Shown here: piece after piece, positions 1 to 8,622 of the stretch
How the letters are laid out: the number at the start of each line of letters is the position of its first letter
Numbering within the stretch: the first letter of the stretch is position 1
Assembly (NCBI RefSeq): GCF_019429485.1
Contig: NZ_JAHXZN010000013.1
Coordinates: forward strand, 1-64,000
From: Sphingomonas citri
GTDB lineage: Bacteria; Pseudomonadota; Alphaproteobacteria; Sphingomonadales; Sphingomonadaceae
Direction of reading: 5' to 3'
Length of the DNA stretch: 64,000 nt
Translations under genes and position numbers: made by a program
Notes under the pieces: model-generated
The model's input: only the letters and a program-made list of their open reading frames with translations
Databases searched by the model: none
What the model was told of the DNA's origin: nothing

Positions 1-409
1 ATGGATAACGTGAAGGACACATAGAACAGCTTGTCTGATAACGACGTCCAAGCACCTTGCATGCCCAGACCCCGCAGACCACCGTCCACATGTCCCTTCA
101 TCTTTACCTACAATGTCAAAGAGCCGCCGACGAAGAAACCGGACAAACAACCCTCCCCCACCCTTCGATCGGGGAGACCGCTGTCCTTCCTATCTGGCGA
201 CCGACCCAGAAGCACCGCCTCAGCAGCAACCCCCGTCCGGTGAAGCGGCATATATGGAGGGCATTCCCACCGGTCAAACACTTTTTGCAATTTTATGTCG
301 CGAAGCACCGCAAATGGCGGAAAACTGCGGTTCTCCGCCACCGCACCGAGCGGCATCCGCGCCGAATCACCGTTCGGTACAGCGCCGCCCGACCATGCCG
401 CTGCCCGAG
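1..409. other. Left-edge non-coding stretch
   Basis: No reading frame here resembles a known protein, and codon use in the open frames does not match the neighbours. The first 340 bases look less GC-rich than the rest of the window. The only structure I can name is the hairpin at 315-340. The stretch may be the downstream flank of the CBS gene plus the upstream or downstream region of something beyond the edge. Confidence 0.4.
315..340 (-). terminator. Possible terminator of the CBS-domain gene
   Basis: Two 11-base arms, TGGCGGAAAAC and GTTCTCCGCCA, pair at 10 of 11 positions around a TGCG loop. Read on the minus strand the hairpin lies about 70 bases past the CBS stop codon and is followed by TTTGCGG. 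The T-run is short, so termination is only plausible. Confidence 0.35.
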
Positions 410-838
410 TCAGGCCTGTTGAATGTAATCGCGCATCGCTGCGGCCTCTGCCTCGATCCGCTCGATGCGATATTTGACCAGGTCGCCGATCGAGACGATC
501 CCGCGCAGCTCGGCGCCGTCGACCACGGGCAGATGACGGATGCGTCGCTGCGTCATGAGCGACAGAGCCGCGAGCACGGGGTCACCTGGCGCCGCGGTGA
601 CCGCGGGCGCGGTCATCACCTCACCCACGCGCGCCTGCAGCACGCCGCTGTCGCCACCCGCGAGCAGCCGCACGACATCGCGCTCGGAGAACATGCCGCG
701 CACCGCATTGTCCGCGACGACCGGCAGCGCACCGATGCGGTGCTCAGCGAGCAGCGCGATGGCGCCCGCGACCGTGGTCTCCGGGCTGACCGCGACGAGC
801 GCGACCCCTTTGTCGCGCAGGATGGCTGCGATCGTCAT
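410..838 (-). CDS. CBS-domain protein (two CBS motifs)
   Basis: A 142-residue protein made almost entirely of two CBS motifs, roughly residues 8-60 and 75-130. Each carries the usual hydrophobic core, as in HRIGALPVV and RRIRHLPVVD, followed by an acidic G-(I/M)-(V/F)-S-x-x-D element. Tandem CBS pairs bind adenosyl ligands such as AMP, ATP or SAM and usually act as cytoplasmic energy or ionic-strength sensors. With no catalytic domain attached, this is a stand-alone sensor whose partner cannot be read from the sequence. The ATG is preceded by GGAGAGGG on the minus strand. It stands alone between a non-coding stretch and the DUF4167 terminator. Confidence 0.85.
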   Translation of the reverse strand: MTIAAILRDKGVALVAVSPETTVAGAIALLAEHRIGALPVVADNAVRGMFSERDVVRLLAGGDSGVLQARVGEVMTAPAVTAAPGDPVLAALSLMTQRRIRHLPVVDGAELRGIVSIGDLVKYRIERIEAEAAAMRDYIQQA

Positions 839-991
839 GACCCTCTCCTCCGTCGGGCGGCCCCGACGCGGGTGACCGCTCCTCGCCGCATCATCCTCTC
901 TTCCTGAGGCAATGCAAGCGGCTGGGGTGAAGGAGGCGATCCCGGACGAGCGATGAGCGGCACCTAGACCCCGCCCCGCGCCAACGAAGAA

Positions 992-1021
992 GGGGCCGGC
1001 ATCCCATCGGATACCGGCCCC
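992..1021 (-). terminator. Rho-independent terminator after the DUF4167 gene
   Basis: The arms GGGGCCGG and CCGGCCCC pair perfectly around a 14-base loop. On the minus strand the stem is followed by TTCTTCG. It lies 26 bases past the stop of the DUF4167 gene, the expected place for an intrinsic terminator. Confidence 0.65.
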
Positions 1022-1047
1022 TTTCGTTCACCTCGATCGGGCGACAG

Positions 1048-1875
1048 TCACTCGGCCGGCGAGGCCTCCGCCGCGGCGCGGACGCGTCGGCGGCGCGGCT
1101 TGGCAACCGGCTCATCACCCTCCACCGGCTCGGCCGCGGCACCCAGCGCCGGCGGCAGTCGGTCGATGCCGAGCTCGGGCTCGCGTTCCGACTGCGTCGC
1201 GGCGCCGCTCACCGCGGCGCCCTCGGCCGCGGCCTCGTCACGCGGCTTGCGCCCGCGGCGTCGGCGCGGTGCGCCCTCCTCGCCCTCGCTCGCGACGACG
1301 TCGCTCGCCGGCGCCCCCGTCTCGCGCGGCGCGGCATCGACACTATCCAGGATGTCGCGCTGCGGTCGACGCTCGTCGCGCCGGCCCTCGCGGCGCGGCT
1401 CACCCTGGTCGCGCGCCTCGCGGCGCCCCTCATCGCGGCGCCCTTCCTCGCGACGCGGTTCATCGCGGCGGTTGCCGTCGCGCTCGCGCCGCGGCTCCGC
1501 CTCGCTGACGCGCTGCTGCTCGTCGGCACGCACCGGCTCGCCCTCGTCGCCGAAATCGTCGCCGTCGTCGAAGCTGTCGAAATCGTCGCGCTGGCGCCGC
1601 TGATACGGCTGGTCGTCGGAGCGGCCGCGCTGATCGGCGAGCACCCGGAAATAATGGTCCGCGAACTGGAGGTAATATTCAGTGTTGACGCGGTCGCCGG
1701 ACATCTGCGCGTCGCGCGCCATGTTGCGGTACTTCTCCAGCAACTGGGCCGCGTTGCCGCGTGCGCGGCTGTCGATCCGGTTACCGCTGTCACGCTGCCC
1801 CTGGCCGCCGCCACCCTGACGCTGCTGGCCACCACCACGGCCGCGACGGCGACCGTTCTGACGGTTGTTGATCAA
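1048..1875 (-). CDS. DUF4167 domain-containing protein (RNA-binding-like)
   Basis: The 275-residue product has the DUF4167 layout: an Arg/Gly/Gln-rich N-terminus starting INNRQNGRRRGRG, a short conserved helical block around residues 35-80 (LLEKYRNMARDAQMSGD, NTEYYLQFADHYFRVL), then a long low-complexity Arg/Asp/Glu tail ending in basic RRRR runs. The block is typical of alphaproteobacteria. Function is not established, though the RG-rich head suggests nucleic-acid binding. I place the start at a TTG because it is exactly where the conserved N-terminus begins and GAGG lies 8 bases upstream. An in-frame ATG further out (2037) would add 54 residues with no family resemblance. It is last in the hisS-prfA-prmC direction, but 249 bases separate it from prmC, so it probably has its own promoter. 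Confidence 0.82.
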   Translation of the reverse strand: MINNRQNGRRRGRGGGQQRQGGGGQGQRDSGNRIDSRARGNAAQLLEKYRNMARDAQMSGDRVNTEYYLQFADHYFRVLADQRGRSDDQPYQRRQRDDFDSFDDGDDFGDEGEPVRADEQQRVSEAEPRRERDGNRRDEPRREEGRRDEGRREARDQGEPRREGRRDERRPQRDILDSVDAAPRETGAPASDVVASEGEEGAPRRRRGRKPRDEAAAEGAAVSGAATQSEREPELGIDRLPPALGAAAEPVEGDEPVAKPRRRRVRAAAEASPAE

Positions 1876-2124
1876 ATCACTGTCCTCGTCCTGGAACCAA
1901 AACCGGCACTTGCTCCCGATACACGGGTTGCAGTCGTTCCCCGGCGCCGCGCGTGCCGGACACCGCAGGCCTGCCATGCCGCCGGACTGCAGCGGCTGAT
2001 GACGAAGGGAGGGCCGTGCGCCCATCCAACACAACAAATGTCGTTGAGTTCGCGTGCCCCGACGCAGTCTGTAACGGCTCGGCAGGCGTTCTCAAAGCGA
2101 AATATGGGAGGGCAACGCCCCGAA

Positions 2125-2943
2125 TCAAGCCGTGACGACGAGGCAGCGGTCGCGCCCGGCAAGGTCGCGCCGCAACGCCACGCTCAGCCCGGCGGCACGA
2201 AACAGCGCGGCGGCGCTCTCGCCCTGATCGGCGCCGATCTCGACGCAGGCGACGCCGCCGTCGGCGAGCAGCGGCGGCAGCTGCGGTGCGATCGCACGAT
2301 AGTCGTCGAGCCCGTCGGCTCCCGCGAACAGCGCGCCCGCCGGCTCATAATCGCGCACTCCATCGGGAAGATCCGCCCCGACGGCGACATAGGGCGGGTT
2401 GGCGAGGACGAGGTCGAAGCGCTCGGCGATCCCGGCGCCCCAATCGCCGTGTCGGAACGCCGCGCGATCCCCGAGCCCGAGCGCGGCGGCGTTGCCACGG
2501 GCCTGGTCGAGCGCGGCATCGGAACGGTCGACGCCGAGGCCGGTCGCGCCCGGCCACTCGGCGAGCGCGGCGAGCAACAGCGTGCCGGGACCGGTGCCGA
2601 GATCGAGCACGCGGGCCGGGGCTCGATCCGCGAAGTGTGCCAGCGCGGCCTCGAGCAGCGTCTCGCTGTCAGGGCGCGGGATCAGCACGCCGGGGGCGAC
2701 CGCGAGCTCGATCGTCCAGAAGGCACGCGTGCCGGTGATGTAGGCGACCGGCTCGTGCCGCGCACGTCGCTCGACCAGCGCGGCGAAGTCCGGCGGAACG
2801 GTCCAGTCATCGAGCGTGAGCAGCAGCCGCTCGCGCGTGATGCCGAGCGCGTGCGCGAGCAGCAGCTCGGCGTCGAGCCGCGCCGTGTCCGAGAAAGCGA
2901 AGCGCGCGGCGGCGTCGCGCAGGGCGCGGCGGGCGGCGATCAT
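2125..2943 (-). CDS. prmC: Release factor glutamine methyltransferase PrmC
   Basis: PrmC (HemK) N5-methylates the glutamine of the GGQ motif in class I release factors, using S-adenosylmethionine, in the cytoplasm. The 272-residue protein has a helical N-terminal substrate domain (about residues 1-75), the IPRPDSE motif at 88-94, the SAM-binding loop DLGTGPG at 114-120 and the diagnostic NPPY at 182-185 that holds the substrate glutamine. It follows prfA by 39 bases on the same strand, so enzyme and substrate are likely co-transcribed. Length and motifs are normal. Confidence 0.95.
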   Translation of the reverse strand: MIAARRALRDAAARFAFSDTARLDAELLLAHALGITRERLLLTLDDWTVPPDFAALVERRARHEPVAYITGTRAFWTIELAVAPGVLIPRPDSETLLEAALAHFADRAPARVLDLGTGPGTLLLAALAEWPGATGLGVDRSDAALDQARGNAAALGLGDRAAFRHGDWGAGIAERFDLVLANPPYVAVGADLPDGVRDYEPAGALFAGADGLDDYRAIAPQLPPLLADGGVACVEIGADQGESAAALFRAAGLSVALRRDLAGRDRCLVVTA

Positions 2944-2982
2944 CCGCCGCGCCGTGGCATCGCTCCGCCGCGACCCTGCCCG

Positions 2983-4058
<1,076 letters not shown>

Positions 4059-4062
<4 letters not shown>

Positions 4063-5309
4063 GCGGCGTCTATGGCGGCGTTCAACACCGCCGCCACCGC
4101 GGCCATCTCGTCGTGTTCAGCGCCGGAACCTCGCTGCTGAAAGCTCAGGGTATCGCCGTTCCGCCTCAGCGTGACGACCTGGCGGGGGCTCATCTTCACC
4201 GCGCGATCGAACCGCTTCTTCACGCTACCGGTCACCACGGCCTCCGATCGGATGCCGGCCTTACGGAGCGCCGCCGTCGCACTGGACGCGAATGGCTCCA
4301 ACCCGGCCTCCTCCGCGACCACGACAACGGCCAACGGTTCCGCCGCGGGCTCGTCCAGCAGCATCGCCAGCCGCTCCACGCCCGCGGCCCAGCCCACGCC
4401 CGCGGTCGCCGGCCCGCCGAGGCTCTCGACCAGCCCGTCGTAGCGCCCGCCCGCCAGCACCGTGCCCTGCGCGCCGAGCCGGTCAGTGACGAACTCGAAC
4501 GCGGTGTGGCGGTAATAATCGAGCCCGCGCACCAGCCGCGCGTCGCGCTCCCACTTCACGCCGGCGGCGTCGAGCCCCGCGGTCACCGCGTCGAAGAAGG
4601 CGCGCGCCTCCTCCGTCAGATACGCGTCGATGTCCGGCGCGCTGTCGGCGACCGGGCGGTCGCGCGGATCCTTCGAGTCGAGGATCCGCAGCGGGTTCTT
4701 CTCCAGCCGCGTCAGGCTGTCCTCACTCAGCTCGCCGCGATGTGCCGCGAAATGCGCCACCAGCGCGGCGCGCCACGCGTCGCGCGTCGCGGCGTCGCCG
4801 AGCGTGTTGAGCTTGAGCGTCACGCCCTCGGCGATGCCGAGCTCGTGGAGCAGCTGGTCGGCGAGCGTCAGCAGCTCGACGTCGGCGGCGGGCTCGGGCG
4901 CGCCGAGGATCTCGGCGTCGATCTGGTGGAACTGGCGGTAGCGGCCCTTCTGCGGCCGCTCGTAGCGGAACACCGCCCCCGAGGTGACCAGCTTGAGCGG
5001 CGCATATTGCTGCCAGCCGTTGCTGATATAGGCACGCGCGATCCCGGCGGTGAACTCGGGGCGCAACGTGAGCATGTCACCCCCCTTGTCGGGGAAGCTG
5101 TACATCTCCTTCGACACCACGTCGGTGGTCTCGCCGATCGAGCGCGCGAACACCTGCGTGTCCTCGAACACGGGCACCTCGACACGCTCGAAGCAATAGA
5201 GGCGACGGACGCGGTCGAAGGCGTCGAGCACGTGCGCGAAGCGGCGCTGCTCGCCGCGAAAGATGTCCTGGGTGCCGCGGACACGGGCGGGTGGCTGGAT
5301 ACGGCTCAT
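4059..5309 (-). CDS. hisS: Histidyl-tRNA synthetase
   Basis: A class II aminoacyl-tRNA synthetase that charges tRNA-His with histidine using ATP. The 416-residue protein shows TLRPEFT at 81-87, motif 2 around residues 112-134 (FRYERPQKGRYRQFHQ), and the HisRS signature LVRGLDYY at 259-266, followed by the motif 3 region GVGWAAGVERL near 305-314. A short C-terminal anticodon-binding domain follows. It is first in the run hisS-prfA-prmC and is divergent from the DUF1345 gene across a 53-base gap, where both promoters must lie. The synthetase signature rules out the related HisZ subunit, which lacks it. Confidence 0.95.
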
Positions 5310-5362
5310 GATGGGTCGGCGTATCTAGGCGAGCGGTCGCGCGAGCGCTAGCCAATCGTCGC

Positions 5363-6046
5363 ATGAGCACCGACCCGTCGCGCGACTCCGCCGCCCACCC
5401 GCTGCCGCCACGCTGGTGGGGGATCGGCCGCAAGCTGGCGCCGCCGCGGTTCGTGCTGTTCGTGCTGGTCTTCGCGGGCGCGCTCGCCGCGGCGATCCCG
5501 CACCTGGGCAAGGGCCGCGGGGTGATGGCGGCCTTCGACATCGCCGCCCTCACCTTCCTGGTGTCGCTGGTGCCGCTGTTCCGCCACGACACGCCCGCGC
5601 AGATGCGCCGCGCCTCGCGCGCCAACGATGCCAATCGCGCGCTGCTGCTCGCGGTCACGGGCGCGGTGACGCTGGCGATCCTGGTCGCGGTCGAGTCGGA
5701 GCTGAAGGGCAATGAGAGCGGCGCGGGCAAGCTGTTGGTGATCGGCACACTCGTGCTGGCGTGGCTGTTCTCGAACATGGTCTACGCGCTGCATTATGCG
5801 CACCTGTTCTACATGCCGGCCAAGGCGGGCGGCGACTCGAAGGGGATCGACTTTCCCGGGACGAGCGCGCCCGATTACTGGGACTTCCTCTACTTCAGCT
5901 ACACGCTGGGGATGACCTTCCAGACCTCGGACGTGACGGTCGCCTCGGCCAACGTGCGACGCGTGGTGCTGGGGCAGTGCCTCGCCGGCTTCGTCTTCAA
6001 CCTCGGAGTGATCGCCTTCAGCATCAACGTCTTGGGTTCGAGCTGA
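5363..6046 (+). CDS. DUF1345 family membrane protein
   Basis: A 227-residue integral membrane protein with about five hydrophobic segments, near residues 30-50, 55-75, 90-115, 123-145 and 198-222. It matches the layout I associate with DUF1345: a polar N-terminus, the FRHDTPAQMRRASRAND loop between the second and third segments, and the conserved stretch DYWDFLYFSYTLGMTFQTSDV before the last helix. That stretch resembles a pore-lining element of small potassium-channel-like proteins, but transport has not been shown for the family to my knowledge. It is divergent from hisS and has no clear operon partner. Confidence 0.8.
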   Translation: MSTDPSRDSAAHPLPPRWWGIGRKLAPPRFVLFVLVFAGALAAAIPHLGKGRGVMAAFDIAALTFLVSLVPLFRHDTPAQMRRASRANDANRALLLAVTGAVTLAILVAVESELKGNESGAGKLLVIGTLVLAWLFSNMVYALHYAHLFYMPAKAGGDSKGIDFPGTSAPDYWDFLYFSYTLGMTFQTSDVTVASANVRRVVLGQCLAGFVFNLGVIAFSINVLGSS

Positions 6047-6063
6047 GTCGCCCCATGCTTTGT

Positions 6064-6082
6064 GGTACCGCTACCGTTAGCG
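6064..6082. promoter_or_regulatory. LacI-type operator-like palindrome
   Basis: CGCTACCGTTAGCG at 6069-6082 is an inverted repeat centred on CG and overlaps a second half-palindrome, GGTACCGCTACC (6064-6075). Central-CpG palindromes with TA steps are typical of LacI-family sugar regulators. It lies about 105 bases before the GMC dehydrogenase small subunit, where an operator would make sense. No regulator gene is adjacent, so this is inference. Confidence 0.35.
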
Positions 6083-6187
6083 CATTGACGCCGCCGCCCT
6101 GACGTGGAAACATCCGCCTCAACAACCTGATGGGGTGGGAGAGGATATGCGCGTCACTCACGGACGCCGCGCGCGCGGAGCGCACGC

Positions 6188-6745
6188 ATGATCGATCGTC
6201 GCCAGGCACTCGCGGGCGTGGTCGCGGTTTTCGGCGCGAACCTGTTCGCCCCGCTCGCCCGCGCCGCCGCCTACCAACCCAACCCGGTGATCAACACCGG
6301 CCCGCCCGCGCCGGTCTTCACCGCCGCGCAGCGCGCCACGGTCGCGGCGCTCAGCGAGCGCGTGCTGCCCACCACCGACACGCCCGGCGCGATCGCCGCG
6401 GGCGTGCCGGAATATATCGAGCATATGATGGGCGACTGGGCGGTCGACGACGACCGCGCCACGATCCTCGGCGGGCTCGCCGCGATCGACGCGCGCAGCA
6501 TGGCCGACTATAAGGTGCCCGCCGCCAAGGCGACCGCTGCGCAGCAGGACGCTCTGCTGACGCTGGCGATGAACGACCAGCTGACCGGCGGGCTGCCCTT
6601 CTTCACCGCGTTCCGGCAGCTCGTGATCTCGGGCTATTACACCTCCGAGGTCGGGATCACGCAGGAGCGGCATTATCTGCCAGTCCCCGGCGACTATGAC
6701 GGCGCGTATCCGTACGCCAAGGTGAAGCGCATCTTCTCGTCCTGA
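6188..6745 (+). CDS. Gluconate 2-dehydrogenase subunit 3 family protein
   Basis: The 185-residue protein begins with a twin-arginine signal (DRRQALAG, then a hydrophobic stretch ending LARAAA near residue 28), so it is probably exported folded by Tat. The mature part matches the small subunit of flavin-dependent gluconate and sugar dehydrogenases, which escorts the large FAD subunit through Tat and stays bound to it: an N-terminal FTAAQRATVAALSERVLP, a central EYIEHMM segment and a C-terminal tail with YYTSEVG and the prolines near YLPVPGDYDGAYPY. It is 62 bases upstream of the GMC flavoprotein. The large subunit has no signal of its own, consistent with hitch-hiker export. Confidence 0.85.
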   Translation: MIDRRQALAGVVAVFGANLFAPLARAAAYQPNPVINTGPPAPVFTAAQRATVAALSERVLPTTDTPGAIAAGVPEYIEHMMGDWAVDDDRATILGGLAAIDARSMADYKVPAAKATAAQQDALLTLAMNDQLTGGLPFFTAFRQLVISGYYTSEVGITQERHYLPVPGDYDGAYPYAKVKRIFSS

Positions 6746-6752
6746 GCCGCGC

Positions 6753-6768
6753 GGCGGCAGGTGCCGCC
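6753..6768 (+). repeat. Small hairpin between the GMC dehydrogenase genes
   Basis: GGCGGC and GCCGCC flank an AGGT loop eight bases after the small-subunit stop. There is no T-run. It could adjust the ratio of the two subunits by stabilising the upstream message, but nothing shows that directly. Confidence 0.25.
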
Positions 6769-6807
6769 CCGGCCTACCCGACCCTCGATACCGCGGACTA
6801 GAACATC

Positions 6808-8484
6808 ATGGCAGCAACTGATCGCTTCGACGCCATCGTCATCGGCTCCGGCGTGAGCGGCGGCTGGGCCGCCAAGGAGCTCACCGAGAAGGGACTGCGC
6901 GTCCTGATGGTCGATCGCGGCCGCATGGTCGAGCACGGCGAGGACTATCCGTTCGACGGCAAGCCCGCCTATGAGGTGCCGGCGCGCGACAAGATGCCGG
7001 CCGCACTCGCCAAGCGCGACTATTTCGCGCTCAACGGCTGGGTCTCGCCCGCGACCCAGCCCTTCTTCATCAACGACCGGCTCAACCCGTACGACTATGA
7101 CGCGCCCAACAAGTTCAACTGGGTGCGCCCCTCGGTGGTGGGCGGCAAGTCGCTGACCTGGGGGCGGTGGAGCTTCCGCTGGAGCGACGCCGACTTCACC
7201 GCCAACAAGCGCGAGGGCGTCGGCACCGACTGGCCGATCCGCTACGACGACGTCGCGCCGTGGTACGAATATGTCGAGAAGTACATCGGCGTCTCGGGCG
7301 GCAAGGAGAACCTGCCCTACCTGCCCGACAGCGAGTTCATGCCGCCCTTCCCGATGAACGTCGCGGAGGTGTGGCTCAAGGAGCGGCTCGAGCGTGAGTT
7401 CCCGGGGCGCAAGCTGATCAACGCGCGGCTCAGCAACATCACCCAGGACAAGCCCGAGCAGAACCGCTCGCGCTGCCAGAAGCGCGCGCAGTGCAGCCAC
7501 GGCTGCAGCTATGGCGCCTATTTCTCGACCCAGGCGGTGACGCTCCCCGCGGCGCGCGCGACCGGGCGGCTGACGCTGCGCTCGGACACCTGGGCGACCA
7601 ACCTCGAATATGACCCGCAGCGCAAGCGGGTGACCGGCGTGCGGCTGGTCGACGCCAACACCGGGCGCGCCGAGGTGGTGAACGCGCGCATGGTGTTCCT
7701 CTGCGCCTCGGCGATGAGCTCGATGCACGTGCTGCTCAACTCGCGCCCGGCGGACAGCGAGCGCAGCTGGTTCCACTCCAACGGCGCGCTCGGCAGCGGC
7801 GTGATGGACCATATCTTCCGCGTCGGCGTCTCGGGGGAGATCCCGGGCATGACCGACCTGATCGAGTACGGCCGGCGCCCGGGCGGCGTCTATGTCCCGC
7901 GCTTCCGCAACCTCGTCGCGGAGGAGCTGCCGTTCAAGCGCGGCTACGGCTATCAGGGCCAGGCGTTCCGCCAGGCCGCCGCGCCCGAGGGCTTCGGCGC
8001 CGGGATGAAGCACGGCATGCGCGAGTACGGCCCGTGGCGCTTCTCGATGGGCGCGTTCGGCGAGTGCCTGCCGTACGACGACAATCGCGTGATGCTCAAC
8101 TTCAGCAAGACCGATCGCTTCGGCACCCCGCTGCTGCGCTTCGACGTGACGTTCCGCGACAATGAGATCAAGATGATGGACGACGCGCTCGAGCAGGGTC
8201 AGCTGATGCTGCGAAAGGCCGGGCTGACCAACGTCACCGGCGGGCGCGGCAAGCACGTCCCCGGCGAGGCGATCCACGAGATGGGCGGCGCGCGCATGGG
8301 GCGCGATCCGGGTACGTCGGTGCTCAACGGCTTCAACCAGGCGCATGATGCGCCCAATCTGTTCGTCACCGACGGCGCGCAGATGGCATCGGTGTCGTGC
8401 GTCAACCCGTCGCTCACCTTCATGGCGCTGACCGCGCGCGCCGCCGACCATGCGGTCAAGCAGATGAAGGCCGGGATGATCTGA
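6808..8484 (+). CDS. GMC family oxidoreductase, large FAD subunit
   Basis: A 558-residue glucose-methanol-choline oxidoreductase. The FAD-binding motif GSGVSGG at residues 13-19 sits in a Rossmann start and is followed by VDRG. The C-terminal GMC block has HEMGGARMG, an FVTDGAQ strand and NPSLTFMALTARAAD. A cysteine-containing loop, CQKRAQCSHGCSYG, near residues 225-238 is typical of the membrane-linked dehydrogenase branch. Such enzymes oxidise sugars, sugar acids or alcohols in the periplasm and pass electrons to a cytochrome c subunit. Here the small Tat-exported subunit precedes it but no cytochrome gene follows, so the acceptor must be encoded elsewhere. The substrate cannot be predicted from sequence. 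Confidence 0.9.
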   Translation: MAATDRFDAIVIGSGVSGGWAAKELTEKGLRVLMVDRGRMVEHGEDYPFDGKPAYEVPARDKMPAALAKRDYFALNGWVSPATQPFFINDRLNPYDYDAPNKFNWVRPSVVGGKSLTWGRWSFRWSDADFTANKREGVGTDWPIRYDDVAPWYEYVEKYIGVSGGKENLPYLPDSEFMPPFPMNVAEVWLKERLEREFPGRKLINARLSNITQDKPEQNRSRCQKRAQCSHGCSYGAYFSTQAVTLPAARATGRLTLRSDTWATNLEYDPQRKRVTGVRLVDANTGRAEVVNARMVFLCASAMSSMHVLLNSRPADSERSWFHSNGALGSGVMDHIFRVGVSGEIPGMTDLIEYGRRPGGVYVPRFRNLVAEELPFKRGYGYQGQAFRQAAAPEGFGAGMKHGMREYGPWRFSMGAFGECLPYDDNRVMLNFSKTDRFGTPLLRFDVTFRDNEIKMMDDALEQGQLMLRKAGLTNVTGGRGKHVPGEAIHEMGGARMGRDPGTSVLNGFNQAHDAPNLFVTDGAQMASVSCVNPSLTFMALTARAADHAVKQMKAGMI

Positions 8485-8490
8485 TCCGCG

Positions 8491-8523
8491 CGGGGCAGCG
8501 GCGCGCAGCGCTCCGCCGCCCCG
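8491..8523 (+). terminator. Probable terminator after the GMC operon
   Basis: CGGGGCAGCGGCG pairs with CGCCGCCCCG (one bulged A) starting seven bases past the stop codon. A run of six T lies about 20 bases further on, at 8544-8549, not directly after the stem. Confidence 0.4.
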
Positions 8524-8622
8524 AACCGTCACCCTCGCTGACCTTTTTTCTGCCTCGGGGCTGGACGAGCGCCGCGCGTGCTCGCTACGCCCGATGTGAC
8601 AACAGCACATCGGGACGCCGTC

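Noticed and set aside
113..907. A 264-codon plus-strand frame at the left edge
   Set aside because: It crosses the CBS gene antisense and has no family resemblance or ribosome-binding site.
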